Source: Synoicihabitans lomoniglobus
GTDB taxonomy: Bacteria; Verrucomicrobiota; Verrucomicrobiia; Opitutales; Opitutaceae
Length of the DNA stretch: 64,000 nt
Direction of reading: 5' to 3'
Assembly: GCF_029023725.1 (NCBI RefSeq)
Contig: NZ_CP119075.1
Span: 4,645,501-4,709,500, forward strand
Part shown: piece by piece, positions 50,035 to 58,372 of the stretch
Position numbering within the stretch: position 1 is the stretch's first letter
Layout of the letters: the number at the start of each line of letters is the position of its first letter
Program-made: the position numbers and the translations under genes
The notes under the pieces: generated by a model
The model's database searches: none
What the model was told of the DNA's origin: nothing
The model's input: the letters and a program-made list of their open reading frames with translations, nothing else

Positions 50035-50050
50035 GATTTAACGCAAAACT
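50035..50050 (-). promoter_or_regulatory. LacI-type operator candidate, family 1 (weaker copy)
   Basis: GATTTAACGCAAAACT keeps the left half of the family-1 operator exactly and diverges in the right half. It lies 39 bp upstream of the GH1 start and about 170 bp upstream of the divergent SDR gene. It could be a lower-affinity site. Confidence 0.5.
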
Positions 50051-50219
50051 AAATTAGGAAATCCCCCTCCCTCTTGGCGCGATTGGCATATTAATTGGCA
50101 CGTGCGGCTAGTGAACCCCCGGGCAATCCGAGCTAATATGGTGACGTTCCCAGCACATCGCGCCGTCACCGACGGCCGGCGGGGAATACATTCCAACATT
50201 CCATCGAAAGTTCATCACC

Positions 50220-51011
50220 ATGAGTTCACCCACTGCTGAAATTCTCTCTGTCACCACGCTGCCGCTGTCCGGTCGTATCGCCGTCATCACGGGCGCATCC
50301 AGCGGCATCGGCGCCGCCACCGCCCAACGCCTCGTGAGTCTCGGGGCCAAGGTCGCCCTCCTCGCTCGCCGTAAATCCAAACTCGATGCCCTCGTCGCCG
50401 AGATCACCGCCGCCGGTGGCACCGCGCTCGCCATCGAGGTCGACGTGACGTCGCCCGAACAGGTCGCTGCCGCCGCCGCCACCGTCACGGCCGAGCTCGG
50501 TCGCGCGAGTATTCTGATCAATAACGCCGGGGTCATGTTGCCCGCGCCGATCACAGAAACGCGGGTCAACGACTGGGAGAGCATGATCGATCTCAACCTC
50601 ACGGGTGCGTTGCGCGTGATCGGGGCGTTCACTCCGGCTCTCACCGCTTCCGCCCAGGAAAACGGTGTCGCCGACTTGGTGAACATTTCCTCGATCGCGG
50701 CTCAAAATGTCTTCCCTTCCTTCGCCGTCTACAGCGCGACCAAGGCCGCCATCAGCCACCTCTCCCGTCACCTGCGCGCCGAGCTCGGCCCCGCCGATGT
50801 TCGCGTCTCGATGATCGAGCCCGGTCTCGTCGAAACCGAACTCGCCAGCCACGTGACCGATCCCGCCGTGACGGATTGGATCAATGGAGCGGCCCAAGCG
50901 ATGACGCTCCTCAAATCCGAGGACATCGCCGAGACGATCGGGTTCACCGTCGCCCTCCCGCGCCACGTCAACCTGCAGCAGGTGACGGTCATGCCCACCC
51001 ATCAGGTCTGA
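50220..51011 (+). CDS. Short-chain dehydrogenase/reductase
   Basis: This 263-residue classical SDR has the nucleotide motif T-G-A-S-S-G-I-G at 24-31, L-A-R-R after strand 2 (favouring NADP), N-N-A-G at 101-104, the catalytic Ser near 158 and Y171-S-A-T-K175. The sequence style is close to YdfG-like serine/3-hydroxy acid dehydrogenases, but the substrate cannot be fixed from sequence. It is cytoplasmic. An AraC-type regulator gene follows after 122 bp on the same strand, a common pairing for inducible dehydrogenases. Confidence 0.9.
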   Translation: MSSPTAEILSVTTLPLSGRIAVITGASSGIGAATAQRLVSLGAKVALLARRKSKLDALVAEITAAGGTALAIEVDVTSPEQVAAAAATVTAELGRASILINNAGVMLPAPITETRVNDWESMIDLNLTGALRVIGAFTPALTASAQENGVADLVNISSIAAQNVFPSFAVYSATKAAISHLSRHLRAELGPADVRVSMIEPGLVETELASHVTDPAVTDWINGAAQAMTLLKSEDIAETIGFTVALPRHVNLQQVTVMPTHQV

Positions 51012-51133
51012 GCATTCGCCCTCCCCGTCCCGTCTCCGCTGAGCCACCGTTTTTCCGGCTTCCCGGATTGCGGCCAGCCCGGCCGGGCGGGATTGTTCAT
51101 CCCACCGGGGGCCGCGAGGGCTCCCTTTTCGCC

Positions 51134-52138
51134 ATGAGCAAACACTTTCGCGTCTCCGGCCTGCTCCCGGCCAAACTGGAAGAACTATCGCTGTCGCCCG
51201 CGGCGGTGCTACGGCACGCCGAACTGCCGGCCACGTTTTTCGAACAGGAGAAAATCTACGTCACCACCGACGAAATGTTCGCGTTGTGGCGGGCGATCGA
51301 GGCGCTCTCTCCCGATCCGCTGGTCGGTATCAAGATTGGCAACGAAGACCGCATCGAACGCTACGATCCGATCGCGATCGCGTCGCTCTACACCCGCAAT
51401 TTCACGGACGCGATGGAGCGGGCCGCCCGCTACAAACAGCTCACGTGTCCGGAGAAGATCGAGTTGGCCGCCACCGCCGATACCTACACCGTCCGCTTCG
51501 TCTGGATGCTCGCTCGCGACACCGAACCATCGGTCTTCACCGACATGTGTTTCGCATGGGTGCAGGCGATCGGCCGACGCGGCACGGGGCGCGCGCTCAC
51601 GCCCTTGCGCGTCGACTATGCGCGTCCACCCGCCCACCGCGAGGAGCTCGAAACCCATTTCGGCTGTCCGGTGCGCTTTAATGCGAAACACAACCTGATC
51701 GTGTTTCGTCGATCCGATATCGAGCGCCCCTTTGTGACGCACAACGCCGATCTGTTGGCCGCCATCAGTCCCCAGCTCGAAAAGGAGTTGGTGATCCAGA
51801 ACGCGGGCGCCAACGCCGGCGAGTTGGTGAAACTTACCATCAAACGAGTGCTCGCCGGTCGCCGTCCCGACATCCGGGACATCGCCCGTGAAATCGGCCA
51901 AAGCGTGCGCACCTTGCAACGTCGCCTGGCCGCCTCCGGCCTGACTTATCAGCAGGTCATGGAGAACGCGCGCCGAGAACTCGCGCATCACTACCTGAGG
52001 CACTCCGCGCTGGAGCTCAACGAGACCGCCTACCTGCTCGGTTACGAAGATGCCAATTCGTTCTTCCGCGCCTTTCATCGCTGGGAAGGCATGCCGCCCG
52101 GTCGTTGGCGTAAACTGCATCGCGAGCGCGTCGCTTGA
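51134..52138 (+). CDS. AraC-family transcriptional regulator
   Basis: This 334-residue regulator has an N-terminal arabinose-binding-like domain of the AraC subgroup PF12625 (about residues 10-200; L-S-P-A-A-V-L-R-H-A-E-L-P near the start) and a C-terminal double helix-turn-helix (about 230-330; D-I-A-R-E-I-G-Q-S-V-R-T-L-Q-R-R-L and A-Y-L-L-G-Y-E-D-A-N-S-F-F-R-A-F). The open frame extends 86 codons upstream into the SDR gene, but ATG 51134 gives the family-typical beginning. It probably controls the SDR gene; no target site can be shown. Confidence 0.9.
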   Translation: MSKHFRVSGLLPAKLEELSLSPAAVLRHAELPATFFEQEKIYVTTDEMFALWRAIEALSPDPLVGIKIGNEDRIERYDPIAIASLYTRNFTDAMERAARYKQLTCPEKIELAATADTYTVRFVWMLARDTEPSVFTDMCFAWVQAIGRRGTGRALTPLRVDYARPPAHREELETHFGCPVRFNAKHNLIVFRRSDIERPFVTHNADLLAAISPQLEKELVIQNAGANAGELVKLTIKRVLAGRRPDIRDIAREIGQSVRTLQRRLAASGLTYQQVMENARRELAHHYLRHSALELNETAYLLGYEDANSFFRAFHRWEGMPPGRWRKLHRERVA

Positions 52139-52206
52139 GACGGCCGGGGCACGAGGTCGGAACGAAGTCGCGCGCGAGACGGTCGTGAGGTCGCGCTTCT
52201 CGCCAT

Positions 52207-52241
52207 AAAAAAAGGCCCCCGCCGCGCGTGCGACGAGGGCC
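52207..52241 (-). terminator. Rho-independent terminator, convergent AraC / TonB receptor
   Basis: The stem pairs 52214-52221 (GGCCCCCG) with 52234-52241 (CGAGGGCC), 7 of 8 positions. On the minus strand it is followed by seven Ts (52207-52213). It lies 95 bp past the TonB receptor stop and 76 bp past the AraC stop, so it may stop both transcripts, more strongly on the minus strand. Confidence 0.75.
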
Positions 52242-52335
52242 GGATTTTCCGGTTCATTCTCCGGCTAACACCTAACCGGACCGGTCAGCGCGTCTCCTCA
52301 TGCATACCGAAAACCAGGAGACGACAGACCGGAAA

Positions 52336-55300
52336 TCAGAACGAGAACGTATTGGTGAAGGACCAGTTGAAGCCGTCGGAGATGCGATAGGCACCCGGCG
52401 AACCATCCGGTTGCACGCTGATCGGCACGAGGTGCGGGCTCTCGCCGATGTTGCGCAGGTTGAGCTGCACGCGCCAGGTGATCTTCTCGGTGAGCGGTCG
52501 CTCGTGTCCCACCCACATGTCCACGTGGTCCTCGGACGCGCTCCAGATGGGGCTGTCGACGTCGAGGTTGTCCTGCGCGGCGTTGAGACGGTAGCCGAGG
52601 ATGCGGCTGTCCGACCAGCGGTAGGCGAGTCCGACGTTGGTGCCCTTGAGCATGCCTTCGTCGAACGAGTAGTTCGTGACCATGTTGAAGCGCCAGGGCG
52701 CCATCTCCGGCACCATCTTGCCATTGGTCTGGAGCTGGAACTGGTAGGCGGACCAGATGTTGGTCTCGTAGGTCTGGCGGAAGGTGTCACCACCGCCCCA
52801 CCACAGCCGCAGGTCGCCGGCCGGGGATTGATACTTGGCGTATTGAGCCTCGACGAAGTTGACCAGATCCTGACCGAGGGACGTCTGCGACGCGGTGGTC
52901 TTGGACGCATTGACGGAAACATTCAGGTTCTTGGTCGGCTGACCCGTCAGCTCGAATTCCCAGCCTTCCGACTTGTTGTTGGCGGTGCCGGTCGGCCAGG
53001 TGCCGTTGATGCGGCCACCGCCGGCGGGCTGGATGTCGCCAATGGCGGGGGACGGATTCCAACCCGGGAAGGCGTTGGCGTAGTCTCCCGCGACGGCGGC
53101 GGCGTAATTGATGTTGAAACCGTAGGCGTCAAACCACTCGGCGGACTGCATCTGGGACAACCAGGAACTGACGGCGGCCTTCTGGGCGATCGTCGAGGGA
53201 TGGTTGTTGAATTCGGCGCTATTGGGATCGGTGAATCCATTGAATCCTTCATCGACGTGCGCCCAGTTCCAGAACCACTCGTTGCCGGCCTGGTTGCCAT
53301 CGAAGCCGTTGAGGTAGGCCATGACGGTGCCGGTGCCCCATGCTTCGAGGTTGCGCAGGTAGTAGGTGTTGGACCCGAGGGTCGACACTTCCGTGCTCAC
53401 GCTCGAGAGGTTGGCGTCGGAGACGGTGGTCTCATACTTGGTGACCTTGAGCTGGAGGCGATCGTCGAGCGTGCTGATGACCACGCCGTAGTCCTTGGTC
53501 TCGCCCTTGGCGTTGGGCAGCGCGTTGCCGCCGAAGCCGTAGCGATTTTCCACCCGGGAGTTGCGACCGTTGCTGTAGGTCAGGCTGAAGTTGGTGCCGT
53601 AGGGCAGACGTTCGCGAATCGATCGCGGCGTGTGCAGCACCAGACCCCAGCTGCGGCTCTGGCCTTCGCTGATCCCGGTGGTGGTGTCGAGCGGATCGAG
53701 TGCGGGATTGATGTGCGCGTAACCGTCGGTATTGCCGGCTTCGTTCGAACTGGAGGCGCCCGACCGCAGTTTCTGCGTGTCTTCGCGCCAGCCGTAGGTG
53801 CCCACCAACAGATCGTCGATCAAGTAGGCCTGCCAGGTCAGGGCGGTCGATTCAGTCACCCGCTGCACCCGACTGATATCGGTGTAGAGCTGGTCGATGT
53901 CGCCGTTGGCGGCGTTGAGCACGTTGAAGGAACCGGTGGTCCATCCCACGTAGTTGCGGGGATTTTCGGACTGCGTGGAATCTTCACCGGCGGGATCATT
54001 GGTCAGACCGCGAGCGGTGTTGAACCAATAGGCACCCGGATCGACGCCCGGCGCATTCCAGGTGCTGTCGAAGTATTCGATGCCGTGTTCGCCGGACGGG
54101 TCGTGGATGCCGGTGATCCGCGGCAGGTTGAGACCGGAGGCGGAACTGGTCGCACTGAGGTTGCCGGACAGGTAGTAGACCCAGTCGAGTGTGACGTCAC
54201 CCTGTGACAGGCCGCCGGTGTTGGCCCCCAGATCAACCGGGCCGCCGCCGCCGGAACCGATGGCGTCGGACCAGGACGGATCAACCGCGTAGCGCACGAA
54301 GTTGCGGTCCTCGCGGTCGTAGGTCTCGTCCGAATACACGCCGGTGATGACATGGCGGCCAAGCATGCGGCCGAGGAAGGAATCGCTGCCCAGCCAATCG
54401 GCGACATCGAGATCCGCAAACGCCGTGGCGCGCAGGTTCTCGCGCTCACTGAAGCTCGTGCTGTTGCCCCCGTTCTTGGAGTTGCCCCCGACAAAGGCGC
54501 GGCCGACGTTGGGGTTGGGCACGACGATGTCGGCAAACGCCCCCGGGTAGCGCATCAGGTTGGTGCGGATATCAACCGAGAGATACGGATCGTTGAGATT
54601 GCGGGTCTGGCCGTCGTCATACTCCTGCATGTCGTAGACGAGCTCTACGCCCAGCTTGCCGTCGAAAAACGTCTGTTCGAGCGTGACGTTGTAGGCGTCA
54701 AAGTTCTGCCACTCGCGCTTGGCTTCGCCATCGAGCAGGTTGTTGTAGAAATCGAAGATACTGGTGTCGGTGATGGACTTGCGCTTGTAGAAGCCCTTGT
54801 CCGCCGCGGGAAAATCCCCGGCTCCGATCCGGTCCGAGTTCTTGGCGGCGTCGGCATAGTTGCCGATGCCGATGTTGGACCCGTAGGGGAATCCATCGAT
54901 GCTGCCATCGCGTTCGCCCGCCGGATTGATGCCGAAATAGGTGCCGGGACTGGCTTGGTAAACGGCGTTGTAGCTGCTGGCTCCCGCGGAGTCGTAGATG
55001 AAGGTCGGGGCGCTGACGTTTTGCAGTCCGGGTCCGAAGTATTGCACGACCCATGGGTTGGGCGTCACGCCGGGGGCGACGTCGGAGGAGGAGTAACTCA
55101 CGACGCCGGCGGCCCACGCGTAGTAGGGATCCCACGACTGCCGATTGATGGCGTTGGCATCAAAGTAAGGCGTGATGTGATCCCAGGGCGGGAGCGAGCG
55201 CGGCCGGTTGGCGGTGACTTCACCGCTTTCGTAGTTCGCGCGAATCACGGTCGAGGCGGAGTCGGTTTGCAGGAACGACGGCGCCCAACGCAGGGCACCG

Positions 55301-56091
55301 AAGATCCGGTCGGCGCGGTTGAAGGCGGGTTTCTGACGATACTGCGTGTCATCGGAAACACCGGACAAACGCACCGCGAGTTCGTTCTCGATCAATACTT
55401 TGTTGTAGTCGAACGAGCCGCGCATGCTGCCATGGCTGCTGACGCGAAACTCCACATTGCCGGAACTGCGACCGAGGGTGGCGCCGTTGATGCTGGTATT
55501 GATGATACCGGCCGGAGATCCGAAGCCGAACAGGATTGAATTGGGACCGCGCTGCAGATCAACGCGACCGACATTGTAGGCATCCCACGGGATGTCCGAT
55601 TGGAAGAGGTCACGCGTATTGTCGGCCGAATCGAGACCCCGCACGCGGGTGTTGTTATTCGGCCGCAAAAAGTTGGAGCTCTCGTTGGCCCCATCGATGA
55701 ACGTGCCGCCGACGCCGGCGTAGTTGCCGTAAACGCCACCGACTTCCGTATTGGTCGTGTATTGGAGCAGAGACTGATTGTCGGTGGCACCGGTGTCCTT
55801 GAGGAACTCCGCGGTGATCACAGTGATCGACGACGCCACATCCTTCAAATCGGTGCGAATGCGCGAACCGGCCAGGGTGGACGTGGCGCGGTAGCTGCCC
55901 GCATCCTCCTGGGCATCAACGGTGAAGGGCGACAGCATGACGATATCCTCGTCATCGACAGTGCCATCGGAAGATCCGACGGCGGTTTGAGCCGAGACCG
56001 GCCAGGTCAAACCGAGCAGGCCGGCGGCCAACGCCTGCGGTAGCCAGAAACGGCGCGCAGCAGGCGGAGCTGAGTAGGTTTTTGTGAGCAT
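52336..56091 (-). CDS. Large TonB-dependent outer-membrane receptor (verrucomicrobial type)
   Basis: This 1251-residue outer-membrane transporter has a signal peptide ending V-S-A-Q. The N-terminal segment E-D-I-V-M-L-S-P-F-T-V-D-A is followed by a plug (about 60-200) with S-S-I-T-V-I-T-A-E-F-L-K-D-T-G-A-T-D and V-D-L-Q-R-G-P-N-S-I-L-F-G. A very long barrel follows, ending in T-N-T-F-S-F. The length exceeds most siderophore receptors and fits glycan uptake. No SusD gene is adjacent. The upstream TTG at 56181 is rejected because ATG 56091 begins the signal peptide. A family-1 operator lies 115 bp upstream, tying it to the GH31/GH1/GPH genes. Confidence 0.9.
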   Translation of the reverse strand: MLTKTYSAPPAARRFWLPQALAAGLLGLTWPVSAQTAVGSSDGTVDDEDIVMLSPFTVDAQEDAGSYRATSTLAGSRIRTDLKDVASSITVITAEFLKDTGATDNQSLLQYTTNTEVGGVYGNYAGVGGTFIDGANESSNFLRPNNNTRVRGLDSADNTRDLFQSDIPWDAYNVGRVDLQRGPNSILFGFGSPAGIINTSINGATLGRSSGNVEFRVSSHGSMRGSFDYNKVLIENELAVRLSGVSDDTQYRQKPAFNRADRIFGALRWAPSFLQTDSASTVIRANYESGEVTANRPRSLPPWDHITPYFDANAINRQSWDPYYAWAAGVVSYSSSDVAPGVTPNPWVVQYFGPGLQNVSAPTFIYDSAGASSYNAVYQASPGTYFGINPAGERDGSIDGFPYGSNIGIGNYADAAKNSDRIGAGDFPAADKGFYKRKSITDTSIFDFYNNLLDGEAKREWQNFDAYNVTLEQTFFDGKLGVELVYDMQEYDDGQTRNLNDPYLSVDIRTNLMRYPGAFADIVVPNPNVGRAFVGGNSKNGGNSTSFSERENLRATAFADLDVADWLGSDSFLGRMLGRHVITGVYSDETYDREDRNFVRYAVDPSWSDAIGSGGGGPVDLGANTGGLSQGDVTLDWVYYLSGNLSATSSASGLNLPRITGIHDPSGEHGIEYFDSTWNAPGVDPGAYWFNTARGLTNDPAGEDSTQSENPRNYVGWTTGSFNVLNAANGDIDQLYTDISRVQRVTESTALTWQAYLIDDLLVGTYGWREDTQKLRSGASSSNEAGNTDGYAHINPALDPLDTTTGISEGQSRSWGLVLHTPRSIRERLPYGTNFSLTYSNGRNSRVENRYGFGGNALPNAKGETKDYGVVISTLDDRLQLKVTKYETTVSDANLSSVSTEVSTLGSNTYYLRNLEAWGTGTVMAYLNGFDGNQAGNEWFWNWAHVDEGFNGFTDPNSAEFNNHPSTIAQKAAVSSWLSQMQSAEWFDAYGFNINYAAAVAGDYANAFPGWNPSPAIGDIQPAGGGRINGTWPTGTANNKSEGWEFELTGQPTKNLNVSVNASKTTASQTSLGQDLVNFVEAQYAKYQSPAGDLRLWWGGGDTFRQTYETNIWSAYQFQLQTNGKMVPEMAPWRFNMVTNYSFDEGMLKGTNVGLAYRWSDSRILGYRLNAAQDNLDVDSPIWSASEDHVDMWVGHERPLTEKITWRVQLNLRNIGESPHLVPISVQPDGSPGAYRISDGFNWSFTNTFSF

Positions 56092-56205
56092 GGGGCTAGG
56101 TGTTTGGGTTGTTACCGAAGCCACCACAGAGACACCACCCGACGCCGTTTCAGCCCTGCCGGAGCAGAGGTGAGAGGACAAACCGGGGCAGAGTTTGGGT
56201 GACTT

Positions 56206-56221
56206 GATGTTTCGTTAAATC
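56206..56221 (-). promoter_or_regulatory. LacI-type operator candidate, family 1 (copy 3)
   Basis: Read on the minus strand the site is GATTTAACGAAACATC. It matches the GH31 site at 14-15 of 16 bases and lies 115 bp upstream of the large TonB receptor. Confidence 0.72.
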
Positions 56222-56401
56222 ACTAATGATTTATGGTTCAATCTTTTTCGCATCACCCGACAAAGCCTCCCCGATCACCGTCGGCCCAGCCCTTGCCTCC
56301 GCGCCGGGCCGTGGACGCAAAGCACGCGTCGATTCGTCGCCTTCCCCCGGTCCGGAAAACCCCCGCCCGACCGCCACTTACCGCTCCTTAAACCAACCGC
56401 C

Positions 56402-58309
56402 CTACGACTCCGGCGCGCTTTCGGGTGGCGCCAGATTGCGCCGATCGAGACGGACCGGAAACGGCACCGGCTCGGTCGTGACAATATCGGTCCCGCCACG
56501 GACCACGGGATCAGTCGGGGCTGCGCCCAGTTCCAACACCACGATCTCGTTGCCATCGTCGCGTAACCAGTGCCGCGGCACGAAGAGTGAGCGCTGCGCT
56601 CCACGCTCCCAGAAACGGCCGAGGTTGTGACCATTCACCCACGCCACGCCGAAACTCCAGGCGCGCAGATCGAGAAACGTGCCGCCCTCTGCGGCGGTTT
56701 CAAACCGGCCGCGATAGAACGTGGGCCCGATGTGCTCAGCTCCGGCCTGAGTCACGGTGCTGCCATGCGGCAACGGCAGGGAAAACATCTGCCACTCCGT
56801 CAGCTCGTCCCCATTGAGCCATGCGCCGCCGTCGAGTCCCTTGCGCGCACGATGTTGCGAGTGTTGCGCGGTGATGACGCTGATGCGGCCGAGGTTGTAG
56901 ACGAGCAAGTCGAGCGTCACCGGCCCGGATTCATCCAACATGATGCGGTTGGTATCGAGGCCGTAGCCCACGAACGATTGCGCCACCTCGCGACCGTTGA
57001 TCATCACACTCGTGTAGTCGCGTGCGTCGCGCAGTTCGAGTTCGCCGCGAATGCCACGGGGAAAATGTTTCCGGTAGAGCACGAAGCCGTAGTCCTGCCC
57101 CAACTCCTCCATGGTGGCCGGATGTGCGGCTTCCAGGGTCGGCTTTTCCGGCAGCACATCGAGCAACGCGGCGCTGCGTTCCAACCGAAACTCGGGCACC
57201 GTGGTCACGGGCGGATCGGCCGGCACCGGCGGCAGGTCGAGGTCGAGACGCTCCGCCAACAGGTGCCGCAACGCGTGGTATTTTTCGGTCACGCGCCCGG
57301 CTTCATCCACCGGCGCGTTGTAGTCGTAACTCGTCTGCACGGGCAGAAACTCGTTGGCCCCGTTGAAGAACCCAAAGGTCGTGCCGCCGTGGAAAACGTA
57401 GTAGCAAAACGACACGTGGTGATCGAGGAGGAAGCCGGTCTTGGCCACAATGTGCTCGATCGAAGCGTGGCGCGTCGCCAATTCCTGACCCCAGCCGCTG
57501 AACCACGCCGTGTAGAGCTCCGACGCAAACGCCGGGTCGCTCCCGATCACGCCTTTGGTCATGTCGAGCGCGCGCTGGTTATCGAGTCCGTTGCGCCCCC
57601 GCAGCACCCCCGGCAGGTTTATGCCGAAGTCGCGCTCGGCGGAGAAGAACGGGTCGCAGGTGAACAGCGGGACTTCGTAGCCCGCGTCGAGAAAGATGCC
57701 ATGCAGCGACTTGAGGTAGTCGTTGTTGCCGCGCGCGACCATGCCGTATTCGTTTTCCATCTGCACCATCAGCAGCGGCCCACCCCGCGTGACCTGCATG
57801 TCCTCAACTTCCTGATACACGCGTTCGATGTAGCGCTTGCTCCACGCGACGTAAGTGGGATCGTCGGTGCGGATTTTCACGTCCGGGTAACGCGCGGTCC
57901 ACCACGGGATGCCGCCATACTCGACCTCGGCGCAACAATACGGCCCGGGCCGTAAAATCGCCCACATGCCGTTGGCCTGACAAAGCTCCAACATGCGGCG
58001 CACGTCGGTCATGCCCTCGAAAACAAACTCCCCTTCCTGCGGTTCACACAGATTCCAGAACAGATAAAAGCTCATCGTGTTCAGCCCCATGGCCTTGGCC
58101 TGCTTGATGCGATCCTCCCAATCCTCCGGCAATACGCGGCCGAAATGCATCTCCCCGGCGGCGATCAGGATGGGTTCCCCATCGAGCATGAAGTTGTCGT
58201 CGCGCAACTCCAGCGCGTGTGGCTGGCCGTCGGGCACGGGCGCAGCGGCGAGGGCAAAGGCGGGAAAGAGAGCGCAAACACTGAGCGTCAGGAGCGAGCG
58301 AAAGGTCAT
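56402..58309 (-). CDS. GH35 beta-galactosidase, exported
   Basis: This 635-residue enzyme has a signal peptide (L-L-T-L-S-V-C-A-L-F-P-A-F-A-L-A-A-A). The GH35 acid/base is Glu187 in Q-M-E-N-E-Y-G and the nucleophile Glu264 in S-E-L-Y-T-A-W. The N-terminal motif L-R-P-G-P-Y-C-C-A-E-V-E-Y-G-G-I-P-W-W is diagnostic. The C-terminal 250 residues contain two jelly-roll-like domains. It would remove beta-galactose from galactan or rhamnogalacturonan side chains, or from xyloglucan. It is the last gene of the minus-strand operon, 63 bp after the tandem acetylesterase gene. Confidence 0.93.
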   Translation of the reverse strand: MTFRSLLTLSVCALFPAFALAAAPVPDGQPHALELRDDNFMLDGEPILIAAGEMHFGRVLPEDWEDRIKQAKAMGLNTMSFYLFWNLCEPQEGEFVFEGMTDVRRMLELCQANGMWAILRPGPYCCAEVEYGGIPWWTARYPDVKIRTDDPTYVAWSKRYIERVYQEVEDMQVTRGGPLLMVQMENEYGMVARGNNDYLKSLHGIFLDAGYEVPLFTCDPFFSAERDFGINLPGVLRGRNGLDNQRALDMTKGVIGSDPAFASELYTAWFSGWGQELATRHASIEHIVAKTGFLLDHHVSFCYYVFHGGTTFGFFNGANEFLPVQTSYDYNAPVDEAGRVTEKYHALRHLLAERLDLDLPPVPADPPVTTVPEFRLERSAALLDVLPEKPTLEAAHPATMEELGQDYGFVLYRKHFPRGIRGELELRDARDYTSVMINGREVAQSFVGYGLDTNRIMLDESGPVTLDLLVYNLGRISVITAQHSQHRARKGLDGGAWLNGDELTEWQMFSLPLPHGSTVTQAGAEHIGPTFYRGRFETAAEGGTFLDLRAWSFGVAWVNGHNLGRFWERGAQRSLFVPRHWLRDDGNEIVVLELGAAPTDPVVRGGTDIVTTEPVPFPVRLDRRNLAPPESAPES

Positions 58310-58372
58310 CGGTGGAGAAATCGGCGGATAAGGTAAGGTGACAGGCGCACCACGGTGGGTTTCAGGCGCGCG

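Noticed and set aside
50090..50115. Sigma-54 promoter upstream of the SDR gene (TTGGCACG run)
   Set aside because: The -24 element is plausible but the -12 TTGC element is missing at the required spacing.
52300..54207. 635-codon open frame on the plus strand opposite the large TonB receptor
   Set aside because: Composition is Gly/Val/Glu-rich antisense of the receptor, with no domain, no signal peptide and no ribosome site. High GC makes long antisense frames common.
56092..56181. TTG start adding 30 residues to the large TonB receptor
   Set aside because: It would bury the signal peptide; ATG 56091 places it at the N-terminus.
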